Counted from the stretch's first letter, positions 40,707-54,763 are shown. The stretch: DNA of 64,000 nucleotides from Providencia zhijiangensis (GCF_030315915.2 NZ_CP135990.1:1-64000); one strand, 5' to 3'. Numbers and translations: made by a program. The notes: a model not told the origin generated them from the sequence alone.

Positions 40707-42077
40707 TTATTTTTTCTTTACTGGGCGCTGCCAGTTTTTAATGTGTGTCTGTTTCACGCGGCTCACCACCAGCTCACCTTCGTTAATATCACGAGTGACC
40801 GTGGTACCAGCACCAATGGTTGCGCCATTAGCCACACACACAGGAGCAACTAACTGAGTGTCAGAGCCAACAAACACATCATCACCAATAACCGTTTTAA
40901 ATTTATTCACACCATCATAATTACAGGTGATCGTGCCCGCACCAATATTCACATTACTACCAATCTGAGCATCACCCAGATAGCTTAAGTGGCCTGCTTT
41001 AGAGCCTAAGCCCAACGTGGCATTTTTCATTTCAACAAAGTTACCCACATGGGATTTCGCTGCTAATTTAGCACCAGGGCGTAAACGAGCGAAAGGTCCA
41101 ACAGTACATTCCGTGGATAATTCAGAATTTTCAATCACTGAGTATGGGCTGATAACTGAGTTATCGCCAATCACACAGTTTTTCAGTACGCAGCCAGTTT
41201 GGATCTGAACGTTATTACCCAGCGTCACGTTACCTTCGATGATCACGTTAGTGTCGATGACTACATCACGACCGTGAGTTAAGGTTCCGCGAATATCAAA
41301 ACGCGCAGGGTCGATAAGCATCACACCCGCTAACAGTAATTTTTCAGCTTGTTCTTTTTGGTAGATGCGCTCTAACGCCGCTAATTGCAGACGGTTATTA
41401 ACCCCTTCCATTTCACTGAGGTGGCTTGGGTGAACGGTCGCAATTTTGTTGCCTTCTTTATGAGCAAGGGCAATGATGTCGGTGATGTAGTATTCACCTT
41501 GGGCATTGTTATTGTTCAGTTGGCTCAGCCAGCGATTAAAGTCTTTGCCGCTTGCGACCATAATACCGGTGTTGATTTCTTGGATTTTACGCTGCTCTTC
41601 GCTGGCATCTTTCTGTTCGATGATACCAACGACTTCGCCGTTTTCACGGATAATGCGACCATAACCGGCTGGGTTATCGAGGATAACTGTCAGTAAGCCA
41701 ATGCCGCCTTCTGGCTTAGCTTCTACCAGTCGTTGTAATGTGTCTTTCGCAATCAGAGGTACATCGCCATACAGCATGACAATGTCTTCGTCATCTTGGA
41801 AGTGGGGAGCGGCTTGCTGCATTGCGTGACCGGTACCCAGTTGCTCCGCTTGCAGAACCCAATTGAGGTTTTGTTCACCCAGTTTTTCTTTCAGTAAATC
41901 ACCGCCATGTCCGTATACCAGATGAATATCCGACGCACCGATTGATTTCGCAGTATCAATCACATGCTGAACCATTGGTTTACCTGCGAGTAAATGCAGA
42001 ACTTTAGGTAAGTCTGAATACATCCGTGTGCCTTTACCGGCAGCTAAAATCACGACACTTTTTCTTTGCACAGTCAT
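40707..42077 (-). CDS. glmU: Bifunctional GlmU: glucosamine-1-P acetyltransferase / GlcNAc-1-P uridyltransferase
   Basis: The 456-residue enzyme has the same length as in E. coli and makes UDP-GlcNAc for peptidoglycan and LPS. The N-terminal nucleotidyltransferase motif is [15 protein letters not shown], and the C-terminal left-handed beta-helix has many hexapeptide repeats (for example [16 protein letters not shown]). An upstream in-frame ATG would add six residues, but the start at 42077 follows AGGAAAAT closely and gives the family's usual N-terminus. Confidence 0.97.
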   Translation of the reverse strand: MTVQRKSVVILAAGKGTRMYSDLPKVLHLLAGKPMVQHVIDTAKSIGASDIHLVYGHGGDLLKEKLGEQNLNWVLQAEQLGTGHAMQQAAPHFQDDEDIVMLYGDVPLIAKDTLQRLVEAKPEGGIGLLTVILDNPAGYGRIIRENGEVVGIIEQKDASEEQRKIQEINTGIMVASGKDFNRWLSQLNNNNAQGEYYITDIIALAHKEGNKIATVHPSHLSEMEGVNNRLQLAALERIYQKEQAEKLLLAGVMLIDPARFDIRGTLTHGRDVVIDTNVIIEGNVTLGNNVQIQTGCVLKNCVIGDNSVISPYSVIENSELSTECTVGPFARLRPGAKLAAKSHVGNFVEMKNATLGLGSKAGHLSYLGDAQIGSNVNIGAGTITCNYDGVNKFKTVIGDDVFVGSDTQLVAPVCVANGATIGAGTTVTRDINEGELVVSRVKQTHIKNWQRPVKKK

Positions 42078-42153
42078 ATTTTCCTGAAACTCCAACTTTG
42101 GGGTGAAAGTAAACCTATTTCCTGCATAAATTACTACATATTTCGCACAAATA

Positions 42154-42186
42154 AAAAAGCCAGTTAGTCAAACTAACTGGCTTTTT
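42154..42186. terminator. Terminator of the atp operon
   Basis: A 14-bp perfect stem (42154-42167 with 42173-42186) with a 5-base loop lies 14 bases after the atpC stop and has T-rich ends on both strands. It separates atpC from glmU. Confidence 0.94.
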
Positions 42187-42200
42187 CTATATTGCTATCA

Positions 42201-42626
42201 TTACATAAGCTTTTTAGTTAACTCGATAACTCGAAGTTTCGCTATTGCTTTTGCAAGTTCTGCTGATGCCTGAGCATAATCAACATCGCCGTGTGCTTTG
42301 CGGACATGTTCTTCCGCTTTGCGTTTAGCTTCCACTGCACGAGCTTCGTCTAAATCTTTACCACGGATCGCTGTATCAGCGAGTACGATAACACCAGTTG
42401 GTTGAACTTCTAAGATACCGCCGGAGAGGTAAATTAGTTCTTCTTCGCCAAACTGCTTCGTAATGCGTACCATGCCCGGTTTTATGGCAGTCAGCAGCGG
42501 GGTATGCTGCGGATAAATCCCCAACTCACCTTCACTACCTGTCACCTGAATTTTTTGTACTAAGCCTTCAAACATCTGTTTTTCCGCGCTTACTACTTTC
42601 AGGTAGTATGTCATTGCAGCTACCAT
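42201..42626 (-). CDS. atpC: ATP synthase epsilon subunit
   Basis: The 141-residue F1 central-stalk subunit couples rotation and inhibits ATP hydrolysis. It has an N-terminal beta-sandwich ([29 protein letters not shown], key residues) and a C-terminal helical hairpin. The ATG at 42626 follows GAGAGG; an internal ATG four codons on is closer to the E. coli start, so a four-residue uncertainty remains. It is the last gene of the operon. Confidence 0.97.
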   Translation of the reverse strand: MVAAMTYYLKVVSAEKQMFEGLVQKIQVTGSEGELGIYPQHTPLLTAIKPGMVRITKQFGEEELIYLSGGILEVQPTGVIVLADTAIRGKDLDEARAVEAKRKAEEHVRKAHGDVDYAQASAELAKAIAKLRVIELTKKLM

Positions 42627-42647
42627 ATCAACCTCTCGTCAGATGGA

Positions 42648-44057
<1,410 letters not shown>

Positions 44058-44064
44058 CTAGCTG

Positions 44065-44928
44065 TTAAACCGCGGCAGCACCAGAAACGATCTCGGTCAG
44101 TTCCTGAGTAATGCTGGCCTGACGAGCTTTGTTGTAAACCAACTGCAACTCTTTGATCAGGTTTCCACCGTTATCTGTAGCGGCTTTCATCGCTACCATT
44201 CGAGCGGCCTGCTCACTAGCTAGGTTTTCAACGACGCCCTGATAAACCTGCGACTCGATATAACGACGCAGCAGGGTATCCAGCAACGCCTTAGGATCGG
44301 GTTCATATAAATAATCCCAAGATTTCTTCTTCAGTGTTTCGTCATCGCTTGCAGGCAATGGCAGTAATTGAAGAATTGTTGGCTCTTGAGACATTGTATT
44401 GACGAACTTGTTGTTCACCACATACAGTTTATCTAAACGCCCTTCATCATAGGCTTGTAGCATAGAGTTAACTGGGCCAATCAGGTCAGAAAGGGTCGGG
44501 TTATCCCCCATTCCGGTTACTTGTGAAACGACATTGCCGCCTACAGAACCGAAGAATGCTACCGCTTTAGAACCGATTAAAGCCAAATCAACCTGAACGT
44601 TTTTCTCAGACCACGTTTTCATGTCTGCCAGTAGTTTTTTGAACAGGTTAACGTTCAAACCACCACACAGACCACGGTCTGTTGAAACAACCAAATACCC
44701 GACGCGCTTAACTTCGCGCTCTTCGAGATATGGGTGTTTATATTCCAGATTACCTAATGCAAGGTGACCAATCACACTGCGCATGGTTTCTGCATAAGGA
44801 CGGCTGGCCGCCATGCGTTCCTGCGTTTTACGCATTTTGGACGCCGCGACCATTTCCATCGCTTTAGTGATCTTCTGCGTGTTTTGCACGCTTCCAATCT
44901 TGGAACGTATCTCTTTTGCGCCGGCCAT
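44065..44928 (-). CDS. atpG: ATP synthase gamma subunit
   Basis: The 287-residue central rotor shaft of F1 has the N-terminal helix [32 protein letters not shown] (key residues) and the C-terminal helix with [15 protein letters not shown]. Length matches E. coli AtpG. Confidence 0.98.
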   Translation of the reverse strand: MAGAKEIRSKIGSVQNTQKITKAMEMVAASKMRKTQERMAASRPYAETMRSVIGHLALGNLEYKHPYLEEREVKRVGYLVVSTDRGLCGGLNVNLFKKLLADMKTWSEKNVQVDLALIGSKAVAFFGSVGGNVVSQVTGMGDNPTLSDLIGPVNSMLQAYDEGRLDKLYVVNNKFVNTMSQEPTILQLLPLPASDDETLKKKSWDYLYEPDPKALLDTLLRRYIESQVYQGVVENLASEQAARMVAMKAATDNGGNLIKELQLVYNKARQASITQELTEIVSGAAAV

Positions 44929-44983
44929 TTCTGCTTCTCCTTATTAACCAGACGGCCCATAAAAATTCACGGGCCGAATAGTA

Positions 44984-46525
44984 TTACCAGGACTGGGTGG
45001 CTTTGAATGATTCGAGCAGTTTATTCAACTTAGCTTCGATATCATCGTTATATTTGCCCGCCAGACCAATTTCGTTCATAAGGTCAGCATGCTCGCGCTG
45101 TGCAAATGAAACTAATGCAGCTTCGAATGCACCAATTTTTGCTAACTCAACATCGTCCAGATATCCACGTTCTGCAGCGAACAGAGACAGTGCCTGCTCT
45201 GCTACTGACATTGGTGCATACTGTTTCTGTTTCAGCAGTTCAGTTACTTTCTGACCGTGGCTCAACTGTTTACGAGTTGCGTCATCGAGGTCGGAAGCAA
45301 ACTGAGCAAACGCTGCCAGTTCACGGTATTGAGCTAGTGCTGTACGGATACCACCAGACAGTTTCTTAATGATTTTAGTCTGAGCAGCACCACCAACACG
45401 AGATACTGAAATACCTGGGTTAACTGCTGGACGAATACCAGAGTTAAACAGGTTAGATTCCAGGAAGATCTGACCATCAGTAATCGAAATTACGTTTGTT
45501 GGTACGAATGCAGAAACGTCACCCGCTTGAGTTTCAATGATTGGCAGAGCAGTCAATGAACCAGTTTGGCCTTTCACTTCACCTTTAGTGAATGCTTCTA
45601 CGTAATCAGCGTTAACACGAGCAGCACGCTCAAGTAAACGGGAGTGCAGATAGAAAACATCACCTGGGTATGCTTCACGTCCTGGTGGACGACGCAGCAA
45701 CAGTGAAATTTGACGGTATGCGACAGCCTGTTTAGACAGGTCATCATAAACGATCAGAGCATCTTCACCGCGGTCACGGAAATATTCACCCATCGCGCAA
45801 CCAGAGTATGGTGCTAAGTATTGCAGTGCAGCTGATTCAGATGCAGTTGCAACAACAACGATAGTGTTTTCCAGAGCGCCGTGTTCTTCCAGTTTACGTA
45901 CTACGTTAGAGATAGTTGATGCTTTCTGTCCGATAGCAACGTAAACACATTTGATGCCAGAATCACGCTGGTTGATGATCGCATCGATCGCCAGAGCTGT
46001 TTTACCAGTTTGACGGTCACCGATGACAAGCTCACGCTGGCCACGGCCGATTGGAATCATCGCATCGACTGATTTATAACCAGTCTGTACAGGTTGATCA
46101 ACGGATTGACGGTCGATAACACCCGGAGCAATAACTTCTACAGGAGAGAAGCCATCGTGCTCAACAGGACCTTTACCATCAATTGGTTGACCCAGTGTAT
46201 TCACTACACGTCCTAACAGGCCACGGCCTACTGGAACTTCAAGAATACGACCAGTACATTTAACTTTCATGCCTTCTGCTAAGTCAGCATAAGGACCCAT
46301 AACAACCGCACCAACAGAGTCACGCTCTAAGTTCAGTGCAATTGCGTAACGGTTGCCAGGCAGAGCGATCATTTCACCCTGCATGACTTCGGCTAAACCG
46401 TGAATACGAATGATACCGTCGTTAACGGAAACAATCGTACCTTCATTGTGAGCTTCACTCACAACATCGAACTGAGCAATACGCTGTTTGATCAGTTCGC
46501 TGATTTCGGTGGAATTCAGTTGCAT
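44984..46525 (-). CDS. atpA: ATP synthase alpha subunit
   Basis: The 513-residue non-catalytic nucleotide-binding F1 subunit has the P-loop [13 protein letters not shown] and Walker [13 protein letters not shown], and the arginine finger region is in [18 protein letters not shown]-type sequence. Length equals E. coli AtpA. It is in the operon between atpH and atpG. Confidence 0.99.
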   Translation of the reverse strand: MQLNSTEISELIKQRIAQFDVVSEAHNEGTIVSVNDGIIRIHGLAEVMQGEMIALPGNRYAIALNLERDSVGAVVMGPYADLAEGMKVKCTGRILEVPVGRGLLGRVVNTLGQPIDGKGPVEHDGFSPVEVIAPGVIDRQSVDQPVQTGYKSVDAMIPIGRGQRELVIGDRQTGKTALAIDAIINQRDSGIKCVYVAIGQKASTISNVVRKLEEHGALENTIVVVATASESAALQYLAPYSGCAMGEYFRDRGEDALIVYDDLSKQAVAYRQISLLLRRPPGREAYPGDVFYLHSRLLERAARVNADYVEAFTKGEVKGQTGSLTALPIIETQAGDVSAFVPTNVISITDGQIFLESNLFNSGIRPAVNPGISVSRVGGAAQTKIIKKLSGGIRTALAQYRELAAFAQFASDLDDATRKQLSHGQKVTELLKQKQYAPMSVAEQALSLFAAERGYLDDVELAKIGAFEAALVSFAQREHADLMNEIGLAGKYNDDIEAKLNKLLESFKATQSW

Positions 46526-46539
46526 ATGCTCCAGTCCCC

Positions 46540-47073
46540 TTAAGACTGCAAGACGTCAGTTAAACGCTCTAAGCGACCGCGGACACTACCGTCAATGACG
46601 AGGTCTCCCGCACGAATGATCACTCCAGCAATAACAGACTTGTCAATTTTGCAATTCAGCTTAACTTTGCGTGACAGACGTTTTTCCATCGCGGCAGAAA
46701 TTTTAGCTGACTGCTGTTCACTCAGTTCGTTCGCAGAAAGAACATCAACTTCAACAGTTGATTCCAGCGTATCGCGCAATTGGATAAATTGAGCTAATAC
46801 TTCTGGCATCGTTGTTAAACGACCGTTTTCCGCCATAACACGAATCAGATTTTGAACATGCTCGTCAATTTCATCTCCACAAACAGAGATAAACGTTTTA
46901 GCTAATGTTTCTGGTGCAATAGAACCAGAAAGCAGCTCACCAACCTGTTCATTGCGCGTCACCTCAGAGGTGAAGGCCAGCATTTCCTGCCATTTAGCAA
47001 CAGCTTGGTTTTCCACAGCAAAGTCAAAAGCTGCTTTGGCGTAGGGGCGAGCTACAGTAGCGATTTCAGACAT
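46540..47073 (-). CDS. atpH: ATP synthase delta subunit
   Basis: The 177-residue peripheral-stalk subunit ties b2 to the top of the F1 head. It has the typical N-terminal [12 protein letters not shown] and C-terminal [21 protein letters not shown]. Length equals the E. coli protein. Confidence 0.98.
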   Translation of the reverse strand: MSEIATVARPYAKAAFDFAVENQAVAKWQEMLAFTSEVTRNEQVGELLSGSIAPETLAKTFISVCGDEIDEHVQNLIRVMAENGRLTTMPEVLAQFIQLRDTLESTVEVDVLSANELSEQQSAKISAAMEKRLSRKVKLNCKIDKSVIAGVIIRAGDLVIDGSVRGRLERLTDVLQS

Positions 47074-47085
47074 GCCCCTCCCTCC

Positions 47086-47556
47086 TTACAGTTCAGCGAC
47101 TAGTTTATCAACGATGTCGCTGTTAGCAGCTTCATCCACGGAACGTTCGATGATCTTCTCGGCACCTGCGATAGCAAGCATCGCAACCTGTTTACGTAAC
47201 TCTTCACGTGCACGTTTACGCTCAGCATCAATTTCAGCTTGCGCTTGTGCTACGATTTTTGCACGTTCTGTTTCTGCTTCAGCTTTAGCTTCATCAATCA
47301 TTTGAGTGCGTTGTTTATTCGCTTGTTCAATGATGATTTGAGCTTCAGCTTTCGCTTTTTTCAGTCGGTCGGTTGCGTCGGTTTGCGCCAGTTCCAGGTT
47401 CTTTTTAGCACGTTCTGCGGAAGATAAACCGTCAGCAATTTCTTTTTGACGTTTTTCTATGGCCGCCATAATCGGTGGCCATACATACTTCATACAGAAC
47501 AAAACAAACAGGACAAACGCGATAGCCTGGCCGAGGATTGTTGCATTTAGATTCAC
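47086..47556 (-). CDS. atpF: ATP synthase b subunit
   Basis: The 156-residue stator subunit has one N-terminal membrane helix ([18 protein letters not shown]) and a long charged coiled coil. It probably starts with GTG at 47556, 7 bases after AGAGGT, giving the E. coli-like N-terminus [10 protein letters not shown]; the in-frame TTG two codons earlier is too close to the ribosome-binding site. Confidence 0.97.
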   Translation of the reverse strand: MNLNATILGQAIAFVLFVLFCMKYVWPPIMAAIEKRQKEIADGLSSAERAKKNLELAQTDATDRLKKAKAEAQIIIEQANKQRTQMIDEAKAEAETERAKIVAQAQAEIDAERKRAREELRKQVAMLAIAGAEKIIERSVDEAANSDIVDKLVAEL

Positions 47557-47613
47557 AGACAATACCTCTTATTTATTAGTTAGTTAATGTTCTTAATGTG
47601 TGCCGAACGTTAA

Positions 47614-47871
<258 letters not shown>

Positions 47872-47900
47872 TCAGTTAATACAATTATTGATTAATAAAA

Positions 47901-48752
<852 letters not shown>

Positions 48753-49127
48753 TTACCGTTTTACAACGGCTGGTGCAACAATCTGAACAATCAGCACCGC
48801 TAAATAGGTCAAACCCAGTGGTGTTATTGACGCTTTAAACACACCAAAAGCAACAACTAAGACAGTAATAGTTGTCACAACCTTTAACCCTGCTCCTAAT
48901 GCAAAGAACCAGGCAATGCGGACAGGTTCATCCTCTTCTTTTGCTTTTTCAAGGCGTGATAGCAGCATAAATACGATATTAGGTAACCAGCATGCTAACC
49001 CACCAGCAAGAGCAGAGGCCCCCCATTCTATACTATTTGCACAGAAAGCCCCACTGAGGATTACAAAAGTTATTAACTGAATAGACAGTTGCTTAGAAGC
49101 ATTACTGCCATAAAGGGAAACAGACAT
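48753..49127 (-). CDS. atpI: ATP synthase accessory protein I
   Basis: The 124-residue protein has four hydrophobic helices and is the first gene of the atp operon. AtpI assists c-ring assembly and magnesium uptake in other bacteria and is not essential. It is the least conserved operon member, as usual. Confidence 0.9.
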   Translation of the reverse strand: MSVSLYGSNASKQLSIQLITFVILSGAFCANSIEWGASALAGGLACWLPNIVFMLLSRLEKAKEEDEPVRIAWFFALGAGLKVVTTITVLVVAFGVFKASITPLGLTYLAVLIVQIVAPAVVKR

Positions 49128-49223
49128 AACTTTGTGTACTCCCAGCTCTCTCAGCCTAAGAAACGCTAAGGGTTGTAATAAAACTGCCTTTGCTTAAATG
49201 TGTCAAGAGACAAAAACGTGCAA

Positions 49224-49251
49224 ATTATACGGGCAGGCGAAATGAATTCAA
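49224..49251 (-). promoter_or_regulatory. Promoter of the atp operon
   Basis: On the minus strand TTGAAT (49251-49246) and TATAAT (49229-49224) are 16 bases apart, about 97 bases before the atpI start. This is the best promoter-like pair in the 590-base gap before the operon. Confidence 0.65.
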
Positions 49252-49362
49252 TCAGTAAGTAGCGAAAAGGTGAATAAATATTTAATTTTTTCGAGATAGC
49301 GCAGAATTAAGACAGGTGGGATTAATAATTCATTAACGATTCGTCGCCTAAAAATAACTTTA

Positions 49363-49378
49363 TGTGATTAAGATCACA
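49363..49378. promoter_or_regulatory. Consensus CRP-type site upstream of the atp operon
   Basis: TGTGATTAAGATCACA has both TGTGA/TCACA half-sites exact with the standard 6-base spacer. It lies about 112 bases upstream of the atp -35 box. FNR sites need TTGAT-N4-ATCAA, so CRP fits better. The rest of the 49128-49717 gap is A/T-rich with no gene. Confidence 0.75.
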
Positions 49379-49642
49379 ACAAATCTTAATCTCTTGATTA
49401 ATAACCACACTCTTTATCTGGTTAGAACCCTGTTTTTAAGCCATAAATCAAATAATTAAATTTGTTATTTTTTAGACAAAAAAATGAAAAGATAATTTGG
49501 ATATTTCATTATTAATGCTAAAACGATTTAGTAAGAATATTAGATTAGGAATATTATTACCATTAATGTGATTATTTTTGATATATATTCGTTAATATTC
49601 TGTAAATAACAAGTGAATTTAAATTATCTTTATTTTAATTAT

Positions 49643-49679
49643 ATATAAAAATAGCCGTAACATTGTAAATGTACGGCTA
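49643..49679 (-). terminator. Terminator of mnmG-rsmG
   Basis: TAGCCGTA (49652-49659) pairs with TACGGCTA (49672-49679), and the stem extends inwards through ACATT/AATGT with one bulge. On the minus strand it is followed by ATTTTTATATATAA. Confidence 0.85.
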
Positions 49680-49717
49680 CCGCTCTAAAAGATAAAATAA
49701 TTTTACTAAAAACTACG

Positions 49718-50341
49718 TTATTTTTTGAATAATTTAACCAAGTGACGCTGTTCGTCTAATTCGGGAATTTTTAGCTCTGTAATGGACTCAATTTCAAAGC
49801 CTTCTGGCAACTGTGTGAGTTCTTCATCACGAACTACACCTTTTAATGCATAAAAGCGCCCTTCCCTTGCAGGAAGATGGTGGCACCAACTCAGCATATC
49901 GTTGAGTGATGCAAAAGCTCGACTAATTACGCCATCAAATCCATCTTCAACTGGATACTCTTCTACTCGAGATTGAACAGGCTCAATGTTAGTTAGCCCT
50001 AACTCATGCTGAACCTGTTTCAGAAAGCGTATACGCTTCCCTAAGCTATCCAATAAAACAAAGTGAGCATCAGGTCGAATGATCGCTAAAGGAACGCCAG
50101 GAAGCCCTGGGCCCGTTCCTACGTCGATGAATTTGTCACCCTTGAGGTGATCGTTCACCACGATGCTGTCCATGATGTGGCGAACTAACATTTGTTCAGG
50201 CTCACGTACCGACGTTAAATTGTACGCTTTGTTCCACTTGTGCAATAAACCGACATAATCGACTAACTGCTGTTTTTGCTTGTCAGTCAGTTGGATGTCA
50301 GCTTTTGCCAATAGCTTTGTCAGTTTGCTGAGTAAATCCAT
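49718..50341 (-). CDS. rsmG: 16S rRNA (guanine527-N7)-methyltransferase
   Basis: The 207-residue SAM-dependent enzyme methylates G527 of 16S rRNA. The SAM motif is [17 protein letters not shown] and [15 protein letters not shown] follows. The ATG at 50341 is 8 bases after GGAG; a GTG three codons earlier overlaps mnmG and is less likely. It starts one base after the mnmG stop, so the two are co-translated. Confidence 0.97.
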   Translation of the reverse strand: MDLLSKLTKLLAKADIQLTDKQKQQLVDYVGLLHKWNKAYNLTSVREPEQMLVRHIMDSIVVNDHLKGDKFIDVGTGPGLPGVPLAIIRPDAHFVLLDSLGKRIRFLKQVQHELGLTNIEPVQSRVEEYPVEDGFDGVISRAFASLNDMLSWCHHLPAREGRFYALKGVVRDEELTQLPEGFEIESITELKIPELDEQRHLVKLFKK

Positions 50342-50342
50342 A

Positions 50343-52232
50343 TTATGCACTCCGACGCAACATGCCTTGTTTTTTGAGCCACACTAACAGAATTGAAATT
50401 GCTGCTGGTGTGATCCCTGAAATACGAGATGCTTGACCAATTGACGTTGGTTTGTGGTCATTCAGTTTCGCCATGACTTCGTTGGATAAGCCTTTCACTT
50501 GCTTATAGTCTAGATCAACAGGGAGTAATGTATTTTCATTACGCAGTTGACGTTCGATCTCTTCTTGCTGGCGAGCAATGTAACCTTCGTATTTCACTTG
50601 AATTTCAACTTGATCTGCCGCTTGAGGATCTTCAACACCCGGAGCAAACAGATTTAACGAGGTTAGCATTTGATACGTCATTTCAGGACGACGTAGTAAA
50701 TCTTCACCATTCGCTTCTTTCGATAATGGAACGGTTAAAATTTGGTCGATTTCTTCATGATTATCAGATTTAGGGTGAACCCAGATATCTTTTAAGCGTT
50801 GGCGCTCTTTTTCAATCATTTCGACTTTGCGGTTGAAGTGCTCCCAACGAACATCATCCACGAGACCTAATTCACGCCCTTTTTCGGTTAAACGTAAATC
50901 TGCGTTATCTTCGCGTAGCATTAAACGGTATTCCGCACGGGAAGTGAACATACGGTACGGTTCTTTGGTACCTAATGTGCACAGGTCGTCAACTAAAACG
51001 CCTACATAGGCTTGGTCACGACGTGGGAACCAACCTTCAAGGTCAAATGCATGTTGTGCAGCGTTAAGACCCGCTAATAAACCTTGAGCTGCAGCTTCTT
51101 CATAACCTGTTGTACCGTTGATTTGACCTGCAAAGAACAAGCCTTCGATAAATTTGCTTTCGAGAGTTTGTTTTAGATCACGCGGGTCAAAGAAATCGTA
51201 CTCAATGGCATAACCAGGACGGACGATCCTTGCATTTTCCATTCCCTTCATGGAATGAACAATTTTCATTTGAACATCAAATGGCAAGCTGGTGGAGATC
51301 CCGTTTGGATAAATTTCGTTGCTGGTTAAACCTTCTGGCTCTAAGAAGATCTGGTGAGCGTTTTTATCTGCAAAACGCATCACTTTGTCTTCAATTGAAG
51401 GACAGTAACGAGGGCCGATCCCTTCGATGATCCCTGCATACATTGGGCTGCGATCTAAGTTATTACGGATCACATCATGGGTTTGCTCATTGGTATAGGT
51501 GATGTAGCAAGGCACTTGTTGTGGATGCTGCTCTTGCGAACCTAAAAATGAGAATACTGGCATTGGATCATCACCTAGCTGTTGAGCTAACTGACTGAAA
51601 TCAATAGTTCTTGCATCAATACGTGGTGGTGTACCCGTTTTTAAGCGGTTTACACGTAATGGCAATTCTCTTAAACGTTGAGATAACGTAATTGCGGGTG
51701 GATCACCAGCACGACCGCCACTGTAGTTTTCTAAACCGATATGAATTTTTCCATCAAGGAAAGTACCTACGGTTAATACCACCGCTTTGGCTTTAAATTT
51801 TAAGCCCATGCGGGTAACAGCACCGGTAACTCGGTTATTTTCAACAATCAGATCTTCAACAGGCTGTTGGAAGATCATTAAGTTTGGCTGATTCTCTAAT
51901 GCAGTTCTAACAGCTTGGCGATAGAGCACGCGGTCTGCTTGTGCGCGAGTTGCACGAACCGCTGGGCCTTTACTTGCATTAAGTGTTCTAAATTGAATAC
52001 CCGCTTTGTCAGTTGCGGTAGCCATTAAACCACCGAGGGCATCAATTTCTCTTACCAGATGTCCCTTACCGATCCCACCGATGGCTGGGTTGCAAGACAT
52101 CTGGCCCAATGTATCAATATTGTGAGTCAGTAATAGGGTTTGACGCCCCATACGTGCAGCTGCCATTGCTGCCTCAGTACCGGCATGACCACCACCAATT
52201 ACGATGACGTCAAATTGCTCTGGATAAAACAT
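50343..52232 (-). CDS. mnmG: tRNA uridine-5-carboxymethylaminomethyl modification enzyme
   Basis: The 629-residue FAD protein works with MnmE to modify U34 of certain tRNAs. The FAD dinucleotide fold is [21 protein letters not shown], and [22 protein letters not shown] is the family signature. Length equals E. coli MnmG. It reads away from oriC, whose start is within 100 bases of its ATG, and its transcription affects initiation in E. coli. Confidence 0.98.
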   Translation of the reverse strand: MFYPEQFDVIVIGGGHAGTEAAMAAARMGRQTLLLTHNIDTLGQMSCNPAIGGIGKGHLVREIDALGGLMATATDKAGIQFRTLNASKGPAVRATRAQADRVLYRQAVRTALENQPNLMIFQQPVEDLIVENNRVTGAVTRMGLKFKAKAVVLTVGTFLDGKIHIGLENYSGGRAGDPPAITLSQRLRELPLRVNRLKTGTPPRIDARTIDFSQLAQQLGDDPMPVFSFLGSQEQHPQQVPCYITYTNEQTHDVIRNNLDRSPMYAGIIEGIGPRYCPSIEDKVMRFADKNAHQIFLEPEGLTSNEIYPNGISTSLPFDVQMKIVHSMKGMENARIVRPGYAIEYDFFDPRDLKQTLESKFIEGLFFAGQINGTTGYEEAAAQGLLAGLNAAQHAFDLEGWFPRRDQAYVGVLVDDLCTLGTKEPYRMFTSRAEYRLMLREDNADLRLTEKGRELGLVDDVRWEHFNRKVEMIEKERQRLKDIWVHPKSDNHEEIDQILTVPLSKEANGEDLLRRPEMTYQMLTSLNLFAPGVEDPQAADQVEIQVKYEGYIARQQEEIERQLRNENTLLPVDLDYKQVKGLSNEVMAKLNDHKPTSIGQASRISGITPAAISILLVWLKKQGMLRRSA

Positions 52233-52324
52233 GTGTGAACCTTAACGTTAGAAAATGCGGATTCTGCATTTGAGGAGTGAATTCTACTCAAGTTTGATGG
52301 AGAGACCAAGCCCTGGCCTCTCGC

Positions 52325-52590
52325 CTATATAATATAAAGATCTTTTTTATTTAAAGATCTCTTTATTAGATCTTTTATTAGGATCGACGGTTTCTGTGGA
52401 TAAGTGAATTTTCACTTTAAAGATCATCAAAGTGTAAAGGATCATATACTGTGAATGATCCGTGATCCTTTTGCGTATAAGCTGGGATCAAAATAGGGAC
52501 TTATGCACAGGCCTTAGACGACCTAAAACTTATAATCTGGATAACTACCGGTTAATACCATGATCTTACCGGAGTTATCCACAGTTGTTT
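52325..52590. other. oriC: Chromosomal replication origin oriC
   Basis: This region lies between mnmG and mioC, exactly as in E. coli. From left to right: an A/T cluster (52325-52338), three 13-mers GATCTTTTTTATT (52339-52351), GATCTCTTTATTA (52356-52368) and GATCTTTTATTAG (52369-52381), DnaA box R1 TGTGGATAA (52395-52403), R2 TTATGCACA (52501-52509), an R3-like TCTGGATAA (52536-52544) and R4 TTATCCACA (52575-52583). Eleven GATC sites lie between 52339 and 52610, giving SeqA/Dam control. ATCAAAGTGTAA near 52426 is close to the IHF consensus. The R2 box has one change from E. coli TTATACACA. Confidence 0.98.
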
Positions 52591-52608
52591 GCGGTTAATT
52601 TGAACAGA

Positions 52609-53055
52609 TCAGAGTTCGTTTGCCCAAATTTTAACCCATTCTCCTGCGGGATCTTCAGGAATTTCGTGTTGCTGAACATCAATTTCGAAGCAATCACCGA
52701 TCCTTTTTGCCCCATGATCCTGTAATAAGGTATCTAGGGTATGGATCGCACCACAAAAAGTGTCATATTCCGAACTGCCAATCCCCACTGCGCCATACTT
52801 GATCTTGCTCAGGTCTGGTGACTGAGTTTGAATTGCTTCCGCTAAAGGTTGGATATTTTCGGGAAGATCCCCTGCTCCATGTGTTGAGCTCACCACCAGC
52901 CATAACCCTTCAAGTGGTAAGTCATCCAGTTCAGGACCGTGCTGTATATCCGTTTCATAGCCGAGTTCTTCTAAAATCTCTGCCATATGCTCCGCAACAT
53001 ATTCGGCGCTGCCCATGGTACTGCCACTAATTAAGGTTACTTTTGTTACGCTCAT
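52609..53055 (-). CDS. mioC: Flavodoxin-like protein MioC
   Basis: The 148-residue FMN-binding flavodoxin fold has the phosphate loop SGSTMGSAEYVAEHMAEIL and isoalloxazine loops around VVSSTHGAGDLPEN and GIGSSEYDTFCGA. Its transcription runs into oriC, and a DnaA box lies upstream. In E. coli it has been linked to biotin synthesis, but the physiological role is unclear. Confidence 0.96.
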   Translation of the reverse strand: MSVTKVTLISGSTMGSAEYVAEHMAEILEELGYETDIQHGPELDDLPLEGLWLVVSSTHGAGDLPENIQPLAEAIQTQSPDLSKIKYGAVGIGSSEYDTFCGAIHTLDTLLQDHGAKRIGDCFEIDVQQHEIPEDPAGEWVKIWANEL

Positions 53056-53116
53056 GGTTACTCTCTTTCACATTAACAGGGCGCTATTGTACGCTGTGAA
53101 TGAGCTGGGATCTACC

Positions 53117-53125
53117 TGTGGATAA
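53117..53125. promoter_or_regulatory. DnaA box at the mioC promoter
   Basis: TGTGGATAA is a perfect consensus box (reverse TTATCCACA) 62 bases before the mioC start. In E. coli DnaA bound here represses mioC transcription towards oriC. Confidence 0.85.
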
Positions 53126-53147
53126 TGTGGTTATATCATTTTTTTTT

Positions 53148-53609
53148 CTACGGGGTGATCGTTCGCATGATCGGGTTCTGTAAGGAGATCAGCGTTTCGG
53201 TTGATTGTATTTCATCGATAGTCTGAATTTTGTTGATAAGTACGTCTTGAAGGGAATCTATCGAGCGGCACATGACCTTAATAAAGATACTGTATTGACC
53301 CGTCGTATAGTAAACCTCTACGACTTCCTCTAAAGCATCCAGCTTTTTGAGGGCAGTATGATAATCCTTGGCACTTTTTAAAATGATCCCTATAAAGCAG
53401 CAGACATCAAAACCCAACTGTTTTGCGCTGATATCGATACGAGTTCCTTTTATGATCCCAGCCTGCTTCATTTTTTCCACGCGTACATGAATGGTTCCAG
53501 GACTTACCGAGAATTTTTTGGCGAGTTCAGCATAAGGTGTACGTGCATTGACCATTAATTCGTGAAGTATGTCACGATCGAGATTATCGATTTGATAATT
53601 TTCCGGCAT
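53148..53609 (-). CDS. asnC: Lrp/AsnC-family regulator AsnC
   Basis: The 153-residue protein has an N-terminal helix-turn-helix (PYAELAKKFSVSPGTIHVRVEKMKQAG, key residues) and a C-terminal RAM domain that binds asparagine. It activates the divergent asnA when asparagine is low. Length and place match E. coli. Confidence 0.97.
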   Translation of the reverse strand: MPENYQIDNLDRDILHELMVNARTPYAELAKKFSVSPGTIHVRVEKMKQAGIIKGTRIDISAKQLGFDVCCFIGIILKSAKDYHTALKKLDALEEVVEVYYTTGQYSIFIKVMCRSIDSLQDVLINKIQTIDEIQSTETLISLQNPIMRTITP

Positions 53610-53770
53610 TATTTAGCCCTCATTTTGATGATTATTCATTTTTATACCCATTTTTTTAATCAAAATAAACAGTAAAGGCTTTTTTTAATGATGGATATTG
53701 AATTTATACCTCGTTTTGTTGCTTAATCTACACATCGGCTAATTGCAGCTAACAAATTATGGGTAAAATT

Positions 53771-54763
53771 ATGGACAAGTCATTCATCGAACATCAGCAA
53801 CAAATCAGCTTTGTTAAATCCTATTTCTCACGTTTACTTGAAAAAGAGCTTGGCTTAATTGAAGTTCAAGGTCCTATCCTGAGCCGTTTAGGTGATGGTA
53901 CACAAGACAACTTATCAGGCTGCGAAAAAGCCGTTCAGGTAAAAGTGAAATCAATTCCTGGTGCAACGTTTGAAGTGGTTCACTCCTTGGCTAAATGGAA
54001 ACGCAAAACCTTAGGTCGTTTTGGTTTCAGCGAAGGTCAAGGCTTGTACACACACATGAAAGCGTTGCGTCCGGACGAGGATCGCTTAACCCCAATCCAC
54101 TCCGTCTATGTTGACCAGTGGGATTGGGAAAAAGTGATGGCAGATGAGGATCGTACGCTTCCTTATCTGAAGCAGACAGTGGGTAAAATCTATAAGGCAA
54201 TAAAAGAAACAGAAGCTGCCGTAAGTAAAGAATTTGGACTGGCACCGTTCCTGCCAGACCAAATTCACTTTATCCACAGCGAAGAGCTGCTAAAACGTTA
54301 CCCTGACTTAGACGCAAAAGGTCGTGAACGTGCGATTGCGAAAGAACTGGGTGCGGTATTCTTAATCGGTATCGGTGGAAAACTGTCAAGCGGCGAATCC
54401 CACGATGTGCGTGCACCAGACTACGATGACTGGACAACCGAAAACGAAGATGGCTTCAAAGGCTTAAACGGTGACATCATTGTTTGGAACCCAGTATTGC
54501 AAGACGCATTTGAGATCTCTTCAATGGGGATCCGTGTAAGCCCTGAGTGCTTAACTCGCCAACTCGGATTAACGGGTGATGAAAAACGTATGGAGCTGGA
54601 ATGGCACCAAGCGTTAGTTAAAGGTGAAATGCCACAATCTATCGGTGGCGGTATTGGCCAATCTCGCTTAGTGATGTTACTGCTGCAACGTCAACATATC
54701 GGTCAGGTTCAGTGTGGTGTTTGGTCACCAGAAATGGCTGAAACTGTTGAAGATATGCTGTAA
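53771..54763 (+). CDS. asnA: Aspartate-ammonia ligase (asparagine synthetase A)
   Basis: The 330-residue enzyme makes asparagine from aspartate, ammonia and ATP and has a class II aminoacyl-tRNA-synthetase-like fold ([32 protein letters not shown]). An ATG four codons upstream is open, but the ATG at 53771 follows GGGTAAAATT and gives the exact E. coli length. Its stop abuts the convergent viaA stop with no gap. Confidence 0.97.
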   Translation: MDKSFIEHQQQISFVKSYFSRLLEKELGLIEVQGPILSRLGDGTQDNLSGCEKAVQVKVKSIPGATFEVVHSLAKWKRKTLGRFGFSEGQGLYTHMKALRPDEDRLTPIHSVYVDQWDWEKVMADEDRTLPYLKQTVGKIYKAIKETEAAVSKEFGLAPFLPDQIHFIHSEELLKRYPDLDAKGRERAIAKELGAVFLIGIGGKLSSGESHDVRAPDYDDWTTENEDGFKGLNGDIIVWNPVLQDAFEISSMGIRVSPECLTRQLGLTGDEKRMELEWHQALVKGEMPQSIGGGIGQSRLVMLLLQRQHIGQVQCGVWSPEMAETVEDML

